Source of the DNA: Pinus tabuliformis
Taxonomy: Eukaryota; Streptophyta; Pinopsida; Pinales; Pinaceae
NCBI GenBank assembly: GCA_031772625.1
Contig: CM062813.1
Span: 693,046,420-693,110,419, forward strand
DNA: 64,000 nt
Direction: 5' to 3'
The translations under genes were made by a program, and so were the position numbers. The notes under the pieces are model-generated. The model saw only the letters and a program-made list of their open reading frames with translations. It was not told where the DNA came from and did no database searches. Shown in pieces: positions 1 through 11,511 of this stretch (position 1 is its first letter; the number at the start of each line of letters is the position of its first letter).

Positions 1-1247
1 GAGTGGGTGCACCTGTTCTGTCATACCCTGGATGTTATCCCAATGAACTGGTATATAGCATAGAGCTCTGCCATGGGACAGGTGAATGAGATATCCTACG
101 TGAAGGATTCATGATGACATTCAGTTTTGAGGATGGGTTTGACAGTATTGATGAAGCGCTCCAAGAGGTGAAAGCAACCATCTTTAGGATACCACAGGAT
201 CCTTTAGATTTGATTCAACCTGAATGGGCTACTCAGCTAAGTCACACGCTCAAATATTCTAATGTAACTGCTGAAGCAAAGGAAGAGGATCTGTGAAAGA
301 TTAAAATTTAGAAACAGAAGGCCACCACGAGGTTCAAGGATCGCAGATTGAGAACCATGATAAAACCGCATCGGTGGAAAAAAACAAGTGAACATTGGTA
401 TGGAGGCAGAGCCCAAATTCGTGAAGATTGGAGACTACTGGGACAACACGACGGTGGATAAGGTCACTGAATTGCTTCAAGAATACTAGGACTTATTCCC
501 TACCAAGTTTACTGATCTGAAAGGAATAATCGGAGACCTAGGAGTGATGAAGATCATGTTAAAGCCTTACGTGAAGCCAGTCAAGCAGAGGCCTTACCGC
601 CTCAATCCAAAATACAAGGAGAAGGTCCTCTTAGAGCTATAAAAAATGCTAGCAGTAGGCATCTTTGAGCCCATGGAAGAATTCGATTGGGGAAGCCCAA
701 TGGTGGTGCAAGAGAAGAAGCAGAAGGATGAGATAAGGATATGTGTGGATCTCAGAAAAATGAATGACGCTTGTGTGCATGATCCTTTCCCGACTCCATT
801 CACGGATGAAGTGTTGGACAATGTAGGTGGCTAGGAAGCATATTCCTTCACTGATGGGTTCTCTGGGTACCACCAAATCAAAATCGCATCAGAGGACAAG
901 AGCAAGACAACCTTCGCGATTGATTGGGTTGTTTTCAATACACTGTAATGCCGTTTGGATTGAAGAATGCGCCTGCAATATTTTCACGCATGGTTGTTGC
1001 GACATTCAAGGAATTTATTCATAAGTTCCTGGAGGTATATTTTGATGACTGGACTGTATTTGGGCTGGTTAAGTGCCACATAGCAAGCTTGCGCTTGATT
1101 CTGGACACATGTCGAAGATACCAGATCGCGCTCAATATCAAGAAGTGTCTGTTTTGCGTTCCTTTTGGGAACCTATTGGGGAATGTGGTTTGCAGACAAG
1201 GACTGATGGTAGACCCCGCAAAGATCACAGTGATATAAAACTTAGAA
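1..1247 (+). pseudogene. gypsy linker and reverse transcriptase, element A
   Basis: The RT copies element RNA into DNA. Visible RT blocks are a VKQRPYRLNPKYKEKV-like entry (about 575-625), a GSPMVVQ..IRICVDLRKMN block (about 690-765), TDGFSGYHQIKI (about 850-890), VMPFGLKNAPA (about 945-975) and the catalytic YFDD at 1038-1049, followed by NIKKCLF (about 1132-1155). Stops interrupt the frame near 487, 640 and 832, and the frame changes around 920. Before the RT (111-296) is a linker rich in acidic residues. The order of RT blocks is normal for Ty3/gypsy and the catalytic aspartates survive, but the gene cannot make a full protein. Confidence 0.85.
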
Positions 1248-1900
1248 GTGCCGAGGAGTGTGAAACAACTGCGTGCTACTCTGGGAAATACAGGATATTA
1301 CAGAAAGTTTATCGAAAGCCATGCCCAGATCACCGTGCTGATGGAAAAATTGTTGAATAAGGATGTCATGTTCTGCTGGAATGATGACTGTAAGAAAATC
1401 TTGGATATATTGAAAGAAAATATGGTTACCGCGCCGATTCTAGTATTCTCAGACTGGAAGAAAGAGTTTCATGTACATGTCGATGCGTCATGTATAGCGA
1501 TGGGGGCAGTACTAACACAAGATGGCGGAGAAGGCTTGGACCATACTATCGCATTCGCTAATCACAGATTATCCAAAGAAGAGAAGAACTATTCTACCAC
1601 TGAATGCAAGGGGCTAGCTATGGTGTATGCGCTCTAGAAGTACCAGAACTACTTACTAGGAGGCCATTTTAAGATGTATATGGATCACTCTGCTCTGAAG
1701 TACCTGGTCAATAAGCATGTGTTGGGGGGGCACATCTACAGATGGCTCTTATTGTTCCTAGAGTATGACTTTGAAGTTGTTGTGAAGCCTAGATGACTGA
1801 GCGCGGGACCAGACCATCTGTCGCGCATCAAAATAGGGGACGAACCTACTAACTTGGAAGAAGGATTGCTTGACGTGCAACTATTTGTACTGCGTGTTTC
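1248..1900 (+). pseudogene. gypsy RNase H, element A
   Basis: This domain degrades the RNA strand of the RNA/DNA hybrid. It follows the RT directly. The connecting segment is LRATLGNTGYYRKFIESHA (about 1265-1325). The RNase H then shows HVDASC (first Asp, about 1475-1490), TTECKGLAMV (Glu, about 1600-1630) and YMDHSALKYL (Asp, about 1678-1707), so the canonical catalytic residues are kept. This differs from elements G and E, whose canonical RNase H has lost key residues. Stops at 1635-1637 and about 1795 break the frame. The tail GPDHLSRI (about 1806-1830) is typical of the end of gypsy RNase H. Confidence 0.8.
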
Positions 1901-2283
1901 AGATGGCCATTTCAAGGATATAATACACTTCCTGACAACAAGAACTGCACTGGAAGGATACTCTGTCCAACAAAAGAAGGAATTAGTGGTGCGCGTGACA
2001 TATTTCTTTGTCATTACTGGGCATCTATACAATATGGGGACTGATGAGATATTGCGATGATATGTACTTGAGTTCGAATGAAGTAGCATCCTCATGGATG
2101 ATCATGGGGGCGCCACAGGAGGACACTATGCAGGGAGAGAAACTGCGCAAAAGATTCTACGCGTCGGGTTGTGATGGCCAACCCTTCATCATGATTCAAA
2201 AGCATATTGTAAGGCGTGTGATGTATGTCAATGAACAGGCAGGCCATCGCAGAGGGATGAAATGCCTTTGAATCCATAAATGA
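1901..2283 (+). pseudogene. gypsy integrase N-terminal zinc-binding part, element A (cut by B)
   Basis: Across several frames one can read GGHYAGRETAQKIL (about 2113-2155), a WP motif and CKACDVCQ (about 2208-2232), giving the His-His-Cys-Cys zinc-binding module found at the start of gypsy integrases. It is followed by RPSQRDEMPLNP (about 2240-2276). The DDE catalytic core should come next but is absent, because element B begins at 2284. Stops occur around 2058 and 2235. Confidence 0.75.
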
Positions 2284-3344
2284 TGTTGAGAATGCAACAA
2301 GATTATGGAGCTTAGTGGAAAGAAGTCGCCTCCACTTTGGCGCAAAATCTATTTTTAGACATATGGATCATGGTCTATGAGTTGCAAGATGCTATTTGTG
2401 GATGATTGGTCATGTTGGTAAAAATTGATGGACTTATATTTTTAGACATATGGGTGGAGTCTATTTTTAGACTCCCAGGCTAAAAATAGAACAATCGAAT
2501 ATTATTAGCTCATAATAATATTTGGACTATAAACATTATCTTATCCTCTTGGAGCACTTCAGTTTGAGCTACAGATGTGGCACATGCAGCTGTCAGAAGG
2601 AAATACGCTTTTCTTGTGGGTCAGTTGAGCTATTGCACGCAGGACTTCAGTTAGAACTCATATGGTTGAGTTTGGTGGAGTTGATGGAGTTGTGTTCAGT
2701 TTGACTTGGTTGAACTAGTTGTATTTAGTTTAACTACAAATAAACTAGTGATGAGTGATGTGAATTAATTGTTAAATTAATTCACTAATTATTAACCCAT
2801 AAAGAAACTAAAGAATACATCAGTTAACTCAGTGCATGGACAGTTCAGTGGAGACAGGTGTTAGAGGTTGAGATTGCTATCAATTGTGACTATAGTTGTG
2901 CATGATATCTTGCACAATCAATGGGATTGAGTAATGCCAATGAGGATTGCGTGGTTCAGCCAAGGAAATACGAGTTTGCTTCAGCCATTCATCATTATTC
3001 TCATGCAGGATTGCACAGTGGAGGAGATTTGAGGCATCAGATCTGAGCTAGTTTGTGTGTAACAGGTGGAGATAGTACTGAGTACTTGTGAGGAGTATTG
3101 TAATATGTATTGTTACATGTTCTCAATCAATATAATATACAAATAGTGTGGGGTTTTCAGCTGTATGCTTTCCCTGGGTTACATACTATGTTAATGTGTG
3201 CATGCGATTGATGCTTCATTGTTTTTAATTCCGCAAAATTGATGATCAACATAGAGGAGGTTATGTCTTATGCATGTATTCTACAATAGTGTATAATCGG
3301 GATAATCTCTGTGAATAAGTGTCATATTATTCAAAATTTCTACA
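2284..3344 (+). repeat. 5' LTR of copia element B
   Basis: Starts TGTTGAGAATGC and ends ..TTTCTACA immediately before the PBS. It matches 28851-29952 along its length, but is about 40 bp shorter; one gap lies at the start (near 2330-2345) and another near 3018-3025. No protein gene is seen in it. A polyadenylation-like A/T-rich stretch occurs around 3120-3135. Confidence 0.9.
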
Positions 3345-3364
3345 TGGTATCAAAGTTGTTGATC
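3345..3364 (+). other. primer binding site of element B
   Basis: TGGTATCAAAGTTGTTGATC directly abuts the LTR end. The first bases match the TGGTATCA-AG pattern that plant copia elements use to pair with initiator-Met tRNA. Confidence 0.8.
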
Positions 3365-3603
3365 ATCAGATCTATTATTCAGAAAGTGTTTACATTTTAT
3401 TTCTTCAGGAGGAGTCTATAATCGGGCCAGGTAGCCTCTGGATTCACCCTTCCTTTGGAAAGTGAGATATCCGGTAAAAGCCCATACAGTCAATCTCTGT
3501 ACAAGAAATACTTTGTTCTCATGAATTTTAGATCAGAAGCGGTTGAGTTTTGAGCTGGTGGAATTCGAATTTGCAGCAATGTTTTCTTGGTGTCAAAGTT
3601 GAA

Positions 3604-4351
3604 ATGTCTTTCAACGAATTGCGATTGGAGTATTCTCTTGACGGAAACTCAAATTATATTGCATGGAAAGACAAGATGGAGGCGGTGTTAGATGACAATG
3701 GGCTGAAGGAGTTCATAGAGGTTGAGGTCCCAAAGCCTACTGATGCTGCTGAAGTTGTGGTTTGGCAAAATAAGACAACAAAGTGTCGAAGGATTCTGTT
3801 GGAGGGTGTGAAGGATCACATTGTGTCCAGCCTGCATGGAAAGGCTTCTCCATACTTGATGTGGAAAGCGTTGACAGATCTATTCCAAAGCAAGAGCGAC
3901 CAGAGGAAGTTGGTGCTCAAGGATAAACTCAGAAATGTTAAGTGCGAGAAGGGAGACAGCATGCCCAAGTATCTCATGAAGTTCACTCAGTGCAGTGATG
4001 AGCTGGGAAGTGGGGGTGATTGTCGATGATGAGGACTTGGTGAGCTTGGCTCTCCTTGGTATTCCGAAGAGTTGGCATTCCTATCAGGACTCTGTCAATG
4101 GTCGGGAGAAATTTCCAGGATGGGAGAGAATTTGGTCAGATCTTTTGCAGGAGGAGATCAGGCGAAATACCAGGGACAGATCTTCATCAAAGGCAACTGA
4201 TGAAGAAAATTGCGCTTTGGCTGCCAAAGCAAAGAAGGGGAAGAACAAGAAAACTTCTCATTCCGGTCTGAAAGGCAAGAAGCAGGACATGTCCAAGGTG
4301 AAGTGCTTTCACTGTCACCAGCACGGACATTATGCCAAAAATTGTCCGTAG
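3604..4351 (+). pseudogene. copia gag, element B first copy
   Basis: Gag forms the particle that packages element RNA. The ATG at 3604 begins MSFNELRLEYSLDG; the body is a UBN2-type copia gag (YIAWKDKMEAVL near the start, LFQSKSDQRKLVLKDKLR in the middle). It ends with a zinc knuckle, CFHCHQHGHYAKNC (CX2CX4HX4C, about 4306-4347). Compared with the second copy at 30212-30985, a 2-bp deletion near 4012-4016 shifts the frame. A TAG at 4349-4351 stands where gag would run on into the protease in the same frame. I chose the ATG at 3604 over the upstream open frame because the second copy has the same ATG and the upstream part looks like leader. Confidence 0.85.
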
Positions 4352-5488
4352 AAGAAGAAAAATATGCAAGTTGCTGGATCTGCAGCGGGAGAGGCCTTAG
4401 CCTTGCAGTTTGAGCTTGATTTTTCATTGATCACATGCTTGGTATCAAGTGTGATGGGATTCATATGGTTCTTGGATAGTGGTGCGTCTTTTCACATGAC
4501 AGGAGATCGAGATTTGTTTTCTGATCTGGAGGAGAAAGATCTTGGAGTGCACATCGAGATGGGCGATGATGGTAGATACAGTGCGACCGATATCGGTACC
4601 ATTTCCTTTGAGAGGGAGTCTAGTAAACCCTTCGTATTGAAGGAAGTGATGCATGTTCCAGGATTGAAGAGGAATCTTATCTCTGTGGCGATGTTAGAAG
4701 ACAAGGGATATGATGTTGTTTTCAGCGAGGGAAAGGCTTTCCTGCGCAGTAAGACAACTGGAGAAATCCGGAAGATAGGGGTTTGAGTCAGGAACCTTTA
4801 TCAGTTGCATGTAGATGGCTGCGGAGCAATGGCATGCAAGGCAGAAGGATTGGTGAGCCGGGATGATGGCGAGCCGTGGCACAGGAGATTGGGTCACCTT
4901 CACCATGGAGCCTTGAAGATACTGCAATAGATTACTACAGGGATTCCTAAAGGCACTCTTGCGCAGTTAGATCAGTGCAAGGGGTGTACTTTGGGAAAAT
5001 TTGTGAAAGCCACCTTTCACGAGAAGGATAGTCGTGCCACGACGATCCTTGAAAGAATTCACACAGACGTGTGTGGACCTTTCTCAGTAGCTTTGACAAC
5101 AAAGCATAGGTACTATGTGATCTTTGTTGATGATTTCTCTCAGAAGTGCTGGATCTTCTTCATGCAGAAGAAGAGCGAGACATTCAAAGTTCTATGAGTT
5201 CAAAGCACTGGTCAAGAAGGAGTCGGGGAAGAAGGTGAAGGCTCTTAGGAGTGACAATGGTGGTGGATACATCTCTGGCGAGTTCAAGGACTTCTGCAGC
5301 ACAGAAGGGATTTGAAGAGAGCTCATAGCTCCCATAACCCACAATAGAATGGGGTTTCTGAGCGGAAGAACAGAACAATTGTGGGTGTTGCACGGGCGAT
5401 GTTGCATGATCAGGGCCTATCCCTTCACTTGTGGGCAGAAGCATGCAATATTGCAGTATATGTGCAGAACCGTTGTCCTCACAGGATA
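4352..5488 (+). pseudogene. copia protease and integrase (N-terminal and core), element B
   Basis: The protease is marked by WFLDSGASFHMT (about 4469-4504, DSGA catalytic motif) and ends with VPGLKRNLISV (about 4655-4690). A stop at 4784-4786 follows, then the GAG-pre-integrase and zinc module (WHRRLGHLHHGALKIL, then CKGC, about 4877-4990). The integrase core shows HTDVCGPF (about 5058-5082), FVDDFS (about 5118-5136) and RSDNGGGY (about 5249-5272). The segment holding the catalytic Glu (ERKNRT) is in another frame near 5355-5375 after a stop at 5313-5315. The gene stops at the insertion point of G and resumes at 26773. Confidence 0.85.
5484..5488 (+). repeat. left target site duplication of element G (GGATA)
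   Basis: GGATA lies directly before the LTR start at 5489 and again directly after the distal LTR end at 26773-26777. Five bases is the normal TSD length for Ty3/gypsy elements. Confidence 0.95.
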
Positions 5489-6339
5489 TGTTGGCTACCT
5501 ATACCAATAGGTTTCATATTTCATGATTGGCAAGGAAAGGTCCAAATATGCTCTGCTTTGATGAGGCAAAGATCACATATTTCCAAGAGAATACAATCTG
5601 TGCTTATAGCTTGATGTGGACTCAATTTTGATGGATGGTCCAACAGCCTAATCTGGATCATGCCATGTTTTAAATTTTCAGTTGTAGAATAGAGAAAGAA
5701 GTCTGTCCAAACTGTTTAATCTTGGCAGACAAGTAGCTTAGGTAGAGAAGAAAGGCTCCCAACTGCTTAATCTGGGACCTTGGAAGAAATAAGGGTAGAA
5801 GTAGATAGAAAAACAAAAGAAAAAAGCCAAAGAAAAGAAAAGGCAAATAAGGGTCTGCAAGCCTAAGTGCACCCTCCAAGAAGAAAACAAAAAATGCTAG
5901 GCAAGTAGATGGGTAGGCAGTTGGGGTTGCAGAAATGTCATTTCTTACAAATTGCATGTGTGTTAGCCTTGTTCACAAAGCAAAATCAATGAATTGAGAA
6001 GGTGTTCTTCTCCATCAGGTGGCAGCAAAGCAAAGAAGCATGTCTAACCTCCCTTCTTCCCCTCTTCCCATTCATTACTAACATCCCATCATCAGTTGAG
6101 ATTCATGGAAGAATTGATGGTTTTATGGTGGTTCTTAGTCCTTTAAAAGCCACATTTCTTGTCTAAAACTCTTTTCATTTTGCTCTACTCCCTAAGCTAA
6201 GTTATTTTCAAACAAACTTAGTGGTATCCCCCTCATCCACCATTTTTCATCCATATTAACCCCAACTCTATTATATAATTCCCCTATGTTACCCTTTCCC
6301 TAGTATTATAACACCATGGTGTATAAACCCCAAACATTG

Positions 6340-6498
6340 TATAAATATCCCTCCCCTTGGCATTATAGCCATATGTTCTCTGTCAGGGATCAAAATGACA
6401 TCTGGTCACTTTGATAAACCTAAGTCTAACCCCCCTCCCCTCTTCTGAATTCATTTGGCCCAGTAAAACCTTCATTTGCTGAGAAAACCTTATAAAAG
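6340..6498 (+). promoter_or_regulatory. candidate TATA boxes in 5' LTR of G
   Basis: TATAAATA at 6340-6347 and TATAAAAG at 6491-6498 are good plant TATA boxes and occur unchanged in the other LTR (20365-20372 and 20516-20523). Either could set the transcription start of the element. If so, the downstream GC-rich block and the ORF would lie in the R region. This is inference; no start site can be seen from sequence. Confidence 0.5.
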
Positions 6499-6816
6499 AC
6501 CCATTTTTACCCATACCCACTTTAAATAGCAAAATAATATCAAAACCCTCTTTTTTCGCTTATCCAAAGTATCCGCCCGCATTATTTTATTCAAAAATTA
6601 CATTGGAAAACATTGCAAACCACCATATCCCAAAGGTTTTCCGCCGAGCACAAATCCCGAAAGAAGTATTATTTTAATCCCGCCCCCCTTCCGTATTGAC
6701 CGATCACTTCGCTGACCCGTCAACCGTCCGATCGAGTGCTTTAGATCGAACGGCCATTATACATATTGGGTTGGGCCCGACGTCCGGCAGTTAGCACCCG
6801 AGAAACTGTCAGAGGG

Positions 6817-7127
6817 TGACGTCAGGCCTCTGCCACGCGTCGCCCTCACAATTTCTCAGGTTGCCCTCTGACAAAACCATCGCCGTATGGTAGGCGGTCC
6901 GAGAAAACCATTACCGCCTTTTTGCTTACCACCAGTTTTGCCAGGCCTACGTCATCCCCACGTCAGAGCCACGTCACTGCCACCCCGCCGCCGCATCAGC
7001 TCCTTCGTCCGCCCCCGCGCTGATATGTCTGCCACTTCATCATATCCGTGGACCAATCACAGCCCGCCACCTCACCCGGTGACGTCATGCTGACGTCATC
7101 CGACTTCGGCCCCACCTGATGACGTCA
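6817..7127 (+). promoter_or_regulatory. cluster of TGACGTCA palindromes (bZIP-type sites), 5' LTR
   Basis: Perfect TGACGTCA occurs at 6817-6824, 7080-7087, 7091-7098 and 7120-7127. Partial ACGTCA sites lie near 6949, 6960 and 6971. The block is much richer in G+C than the rest of the LTR. TGACG-core palindromes are the classic target of plant TGA/bZIP factors (as-1 and C-box type). The spacing of 3 bp between the second and third sites recalls as-1 tandems. Confidence 0.65.
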
Positions 7128-7737
7128 TCCCAAAAACGCGCCAATATGCCAAAAATCCATATATTGGCCAAAATTTCATGTTTTTCCCACTTTTGCCAAA
7201 AGAAACTGTCGTTATTTCTGCATGCTGTTTACGTCCAAACCAGCGCCAACCTGCCAAATTTGATTCCGAAACCATCGACGCCTCCATTGCACCTGCAGTT
7301 GCAACATGTTATCGGCCATTCGCAAGGTATTTCTCAAGTTAAATCCCTGTACCTGGTTTTAGCATATTTCTGCAAACAAATTGTTTAAGAAGGCCTAAAA
7401 ACACTGATTTCACCATCAATTACCCAGTGACCTGCACCTATTTCAAACTGATGGAACAATAAACCTTCTGCAGAGCCCGCATTTGATAAATTGACCTGAA
7501 CTTGTAGCTAGTTCGCGCAGTCGTGAACTAGAAACCTCGACTGACTAAATTCACCATAGAAACACTTTTGTCAGTCCTGCTACTGTTTCAATCACCTCTT
7601 TAGACAGTATTTCAATTGCTGCTTGCTCAATTTACCCTCTATTCCTTGAAATTCACACTTCCATTGCAAAGAAACTCCTTCGGGGTGCTCTGATCATTCA
7701 GAACCAGTTTACATACAAATCAGGAGCCTTATTAGCT

Positions 7738-10700
7738 ATGGAGACACCAATAGCCCTGAATGTCCAGCCTCTGAATGCCCCTCAAAGGGAGATATCATGG
7801 AAAGCCCTGGGAGATGTAGATTATCAGATGTTAGATTGGTTTCCAATGGGTTCCAAGTTCAATATTCACATGCTAAATGAACTAAAGGCCCAAAACCTAA
7901 ATGGAGCTGATATCTTAGGGATTTGGGACTCAAATTTGCCCATTTACAACCTCCCTCAAGTCAATGCCCTCCCAGAATTGATCCACAAGTGCCAGGAATG
8001 CTATGATCCTTGCCAGAGAGCTGTTCTCAGTCCTACAGGCTCAGTTTTGTTCTTTATCACCCCAGAAACCATAAATGAGATGCTGCATTTCCATACTGCA
8101 AGGCCATTAACCCCTCTTTCCATGTTGGACTTAATAAAGAAGGGGAGGAATCTGTCAAGTTCCCAGATTACCAAAATTAACCAGTTATTTGCACAGCCAA
8201 GCTCTGAAACTATAAGGACTCCTCCTATTGGATATCACTACCTGAATGACCTGGGCAGAATGCTAGTGGATTTGATCAGCTATGTCCTGGGATACAAGGG
8301 AATTGAGGATGTTGATGAGACTATAATGGCAATGCTGTCCATGTTTTCTCCTGGAAAGCCTCCAGCTGTACACTATGACTATGCCACCTATATTGCAGAG
8401 AAGATCCATGAACAGCTAATGAATCTACCAAGGGAAAGGGTGTTCAGATACACCTCATACATCTACCACCTGTTCTTGTTTTATCAGCCAGACAGTTTCT
8501 CCATTCCCCTCAAGAAACTTAATGCCCAGGGAAATCCAAGGTCAGTTGTGTTTTGGACTTCAGTTTTCCATAATGTTTCTCAATCACCATACACATACTG
8601 TGAATTTATAGACCTGTTCATTCACCCAGCTATGACATTGCTGTATGGTGTCCCTCCTCCAAGGTTAACCGATGACATGCAGAGAGTTCTCCATCTCTCC
8701 AAATCCTACAGCATTGGTGATTGGTATTTTTACCAACACCACACAGTGATCAGAGTATATGGCTGTGAATTGGACCCTTACAGGCTTCCAAGGTATGTCC
8801 CCATGAGACTTTTTGCCTTAGAATATTTCAGGCAGTTTGGATATGCTGACTACATCCATTTCCAAAGCAAAAACAAGAAGGTACAACTGAAGGTAAGGAG
8901 CCAGCTAGGCCCTTTTTTGTACAACAAAAGAGAGGAGGGATGGAAGGAGGCAGATATGATCCTAACAGGCCTCAAATTGCAAACCAGTTTCAAATGGTCA
9001 CCTTATGACCGTAATCATTTTATTTCATTCAGGAGGATAAAACACAAATTGGGTAACTATTCACATGTTAGGCTGCCCCATATTGAAAAGTATGCAAATT
9101 CTTTAAACTGGAAAGAGGGCACTCTAGAAGAGCCAATCTCTAGAGAGCAGATACTAGAGAGGGAGGCTAGGAATATGCAAAAAGAGGCTGACTTGGAAAC
9201 TTGTGGACAGGTTTCCTTATCATATCAAAGGCAACTTGGAGCAGCTGCCTCTTCTTCAACAACACATCAGCAAGCTGCCATGGACACTCAACAGACAGGC
9301 AGCAAAGGCAAAGGAAAGCAGGTGGAACAAGAGCAACCACCTCCCATGACTGAAGGGCAAGCAGAAAAAGAGATGGAGCAGCAAGAAGAAGTGCAGCAGC
9401 AGGTAGAGCAGCAGCAGCAACAAGAATCACATTAAAGAGAAGGGCAGCATGACAGAGAGCAGCCCACACAGCAAGAAGGGGCAGTTGAGGCCCCAATTCT
9501 CACTGAGCAGCAGGCTCAAAACATAGTACCTCCTAGGCAAGAAGCAGTTAATGAAACCTCAGTCCTCCAAACTCCACAAAAGGAGGATGTAAGCAGGAAA
9601 AGGGATAGAGAGACTCCCTTGACTACATCAATAAGTCATGGTGAGAAGAGGCACAGGATGAACCCCCTTTCAGAGGAAGAGATGCCTATAGGGCAATCTT
9701 TGGGTATGGGCCCGCCCAGTTTGGAGGCATCTGCAAGTTCCTTCCAACAGGAACAAGAGAGGACAGTGGGAGGAGAAGTCAGTTCCTCTAGCCAGCAGAG
9801 AGAGGGTGAACTGAGCATTAAACAACAGTTCATTGAAATAAAGAAAAGGAATGAGCCCATAAAAATACAGCTGTATAACCATTTGTTGAAAATGGCTCCC
9901 ACCAACCAGCAGCGACTAATGTCTGCATATGATGTCCAGGAGGGCAAGATGATCATGAGTCACCTCATACCAACTACTTTGCAGCCACAGTCCCCTTCAG
10001 ATTACCTAAGGACCAATCTTGAGGTCCTGGCCAAGGACATCCACCCAATGGATAAAATTGAATTGCATAAACAAACAGGTGAGATGGTCTATGCTTCCTT
10101 GGCAGACAAGACATTGGATAACTATAGGCTAGAAAATAGCCTTAATAATACAGCTGCCCAACTTGAGTTGGAAAGGGCATCCTCTCAAGCAAAGGACAAC
10201 AGAATAAGGTCCTTAGAAGACATAATTATTGAGATTGGGCATGATCCCAAAGATATCAAGGGCATACAAGAAATATTAAAATTGAGGGATGCAGATATGG
10301 CAGCTTTAAGGAGAAAGATCAAACTCCCAGCCACAATTCACCCTCAAACAGATGAAGTAGCTCAACAAAGGCATGATCAAGATGCCACAGCTTTGTTGGT
10401 GTCTCTCTATAAACAACTTATCCAGACACAAGAAAAGCTGGGAGAATCAGAGGCTGCACAGGCAGCATTACAAGCAACTCTGAAACAAAGAGAAGAAGGT
10501 CAGACCTCCCAGCCTCCTCCTCAAATCATTAACCTTGAGGAAGCTCCTCCAACTACTATTCCTCCTCCTCAACAGACTGAACAAGCAACACCATCTACTT
10601 CAGCACCACCAACAACAGAGCAGGCCCCTAGCTTGGATATGCAAAAGCTAAGGAATGAGATTCAGGCCCTGGAAGCTCAAATGACAGAACTGAATGAGAC

Positions 10701-11511
10701 CAGGGAGAAATTGGCCAAAGTAAATGATAGATATGACAAATCCAAGCAGTCTGTGGCAGAAAAGGGCAGGGAGATAAAAGCCCTCAAAGACAGGATCAAA
10801 GAGCTAGAGAATGAGCTCAAATTAGATAAGGTTGTGGCTGAGCTTAAAATAGTGCTGTGGGCTAATATTGGCCAGTCTATTAATGACCAATGGCAGTATA
10901 TTGAAACAATCCATGAGCAGTTAGAGCTCATTCCAAAAGCACAGACTGAAATTCAGAGATCAAGGGCTGCTCTAAGCAACATGCCTGAAATTGCCACTAG
11001 GATGATTAATGTGCTTAACAATAGAACAAGTACTCAGTTGGCTACCATGGGAATTTCAAACAGAACCGAGACCATTCAGTTAATCAAGAGGGTTCTTACA
11101 CTGAGAAACTTGGTGCAGACATTAGAGAGAAGGACCCAGGACATGCAGACTGAGGTAAACAGGTTTATGGAGAAATTTCAGGTATTAGAAAACAGAGGGC
11201 TCCCTAGCTTACTGAACAGCGCAGGGAGACTGTTCACACATGAGCAGTATGCCAAAAGGGTTAATGCATTTGCCACAAGTCAGATCAATGAGAAGCCCAA
11301 CACCTCAGAGGAAACAGCGCCAGCCACAAGACAGACTCTCTACAACAGAGTAGAAAGTTTATTTTTTATAATGAATGAAATTAAACACCTGTTTGAGGTG
11401 CCTCCCAATTTTTATAAATATACAGAGGTAGAGGAGACTATGGATGCAATTCTCAGGCATCAACTACCTACACAAGAATGGTGGACTAAGGCAATACAGA
11501 TGATTTTATAA
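7738..11511 (+). pseudogene. LTR-encoded ORF, 5' LTR copy (1258 codons, one in-frame stop)
   Basis: The ATG at 7738 has a strong context (GCTATGG) and opens a frame that runs to the TAA ending at 11511. It is broken only by TAA at 9433-9435, where the distal LTR has CAA. The protein would be about 1257 aa: a globular part (about 1-480, with motif ITPETINEML near 106-116 and tryptophan/tyrosine-rich segments), a Gln-rich linker (about 500-570), a basic stretch (KRDRE, GEKRHR, near 620-640), and a long coiled coil (about 780-1080) broken by a Pro/Thr linker near 920-968. I recognise no enzyme motif. The layout resembles extra ORFs of plant Tat/Athila elements (plant-transposon-protein type), but here it lies wholly within the LTR. 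Function is unknown. Confidence 0.85.

Larger units (their letters stand above)
1..2283 (+). mobile_element. Ty3/gypsy element A, 3' part of pol (decayed)
   Basis: The stretch reads as the second half of a gypsy polyprotein on the plus strand: linker, reverse transcriptase, RNase H and the zinc-binding start of integrase, in that order. It is broken by many in-frame stops and some frame changes. The left end lies outside the window. The right end is the insertion point of copia element B, in the middle of the integrase (just after a motif close to DEMPLNP). Its orientation and gene order would fit the M/N family further right, but I cannot prove that A and N are one element. Confidence 0.85.

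Noticed and set aside
5670-5957. A hydrophobic 95-aa minus-strand frame found in both LTRs of G (also 19694-19981)
   Set aside because: It is conserved only because the LTRs are copies of each other; the hydrophobic look comes from reading A/G-rich text backwards (poly-Phe/Leu).
7119-7388. An 89-90 aa plus-strand frame upstream of the LTR ORF, in both LTRs (also 21136-21408)
   Set aside because: Short, overlaps the palindrome block and leader, and has no protein-like motif; at most an upstream ORF.
9167-9496. Minus-strand frames over the LTR ORF of G (also 23187-23516 and 9636-9956)
   Set aside because: Shadows of the plus-strand ORF, rich in Ala/Leu/Cys because they mirror CAG and CAA codons.
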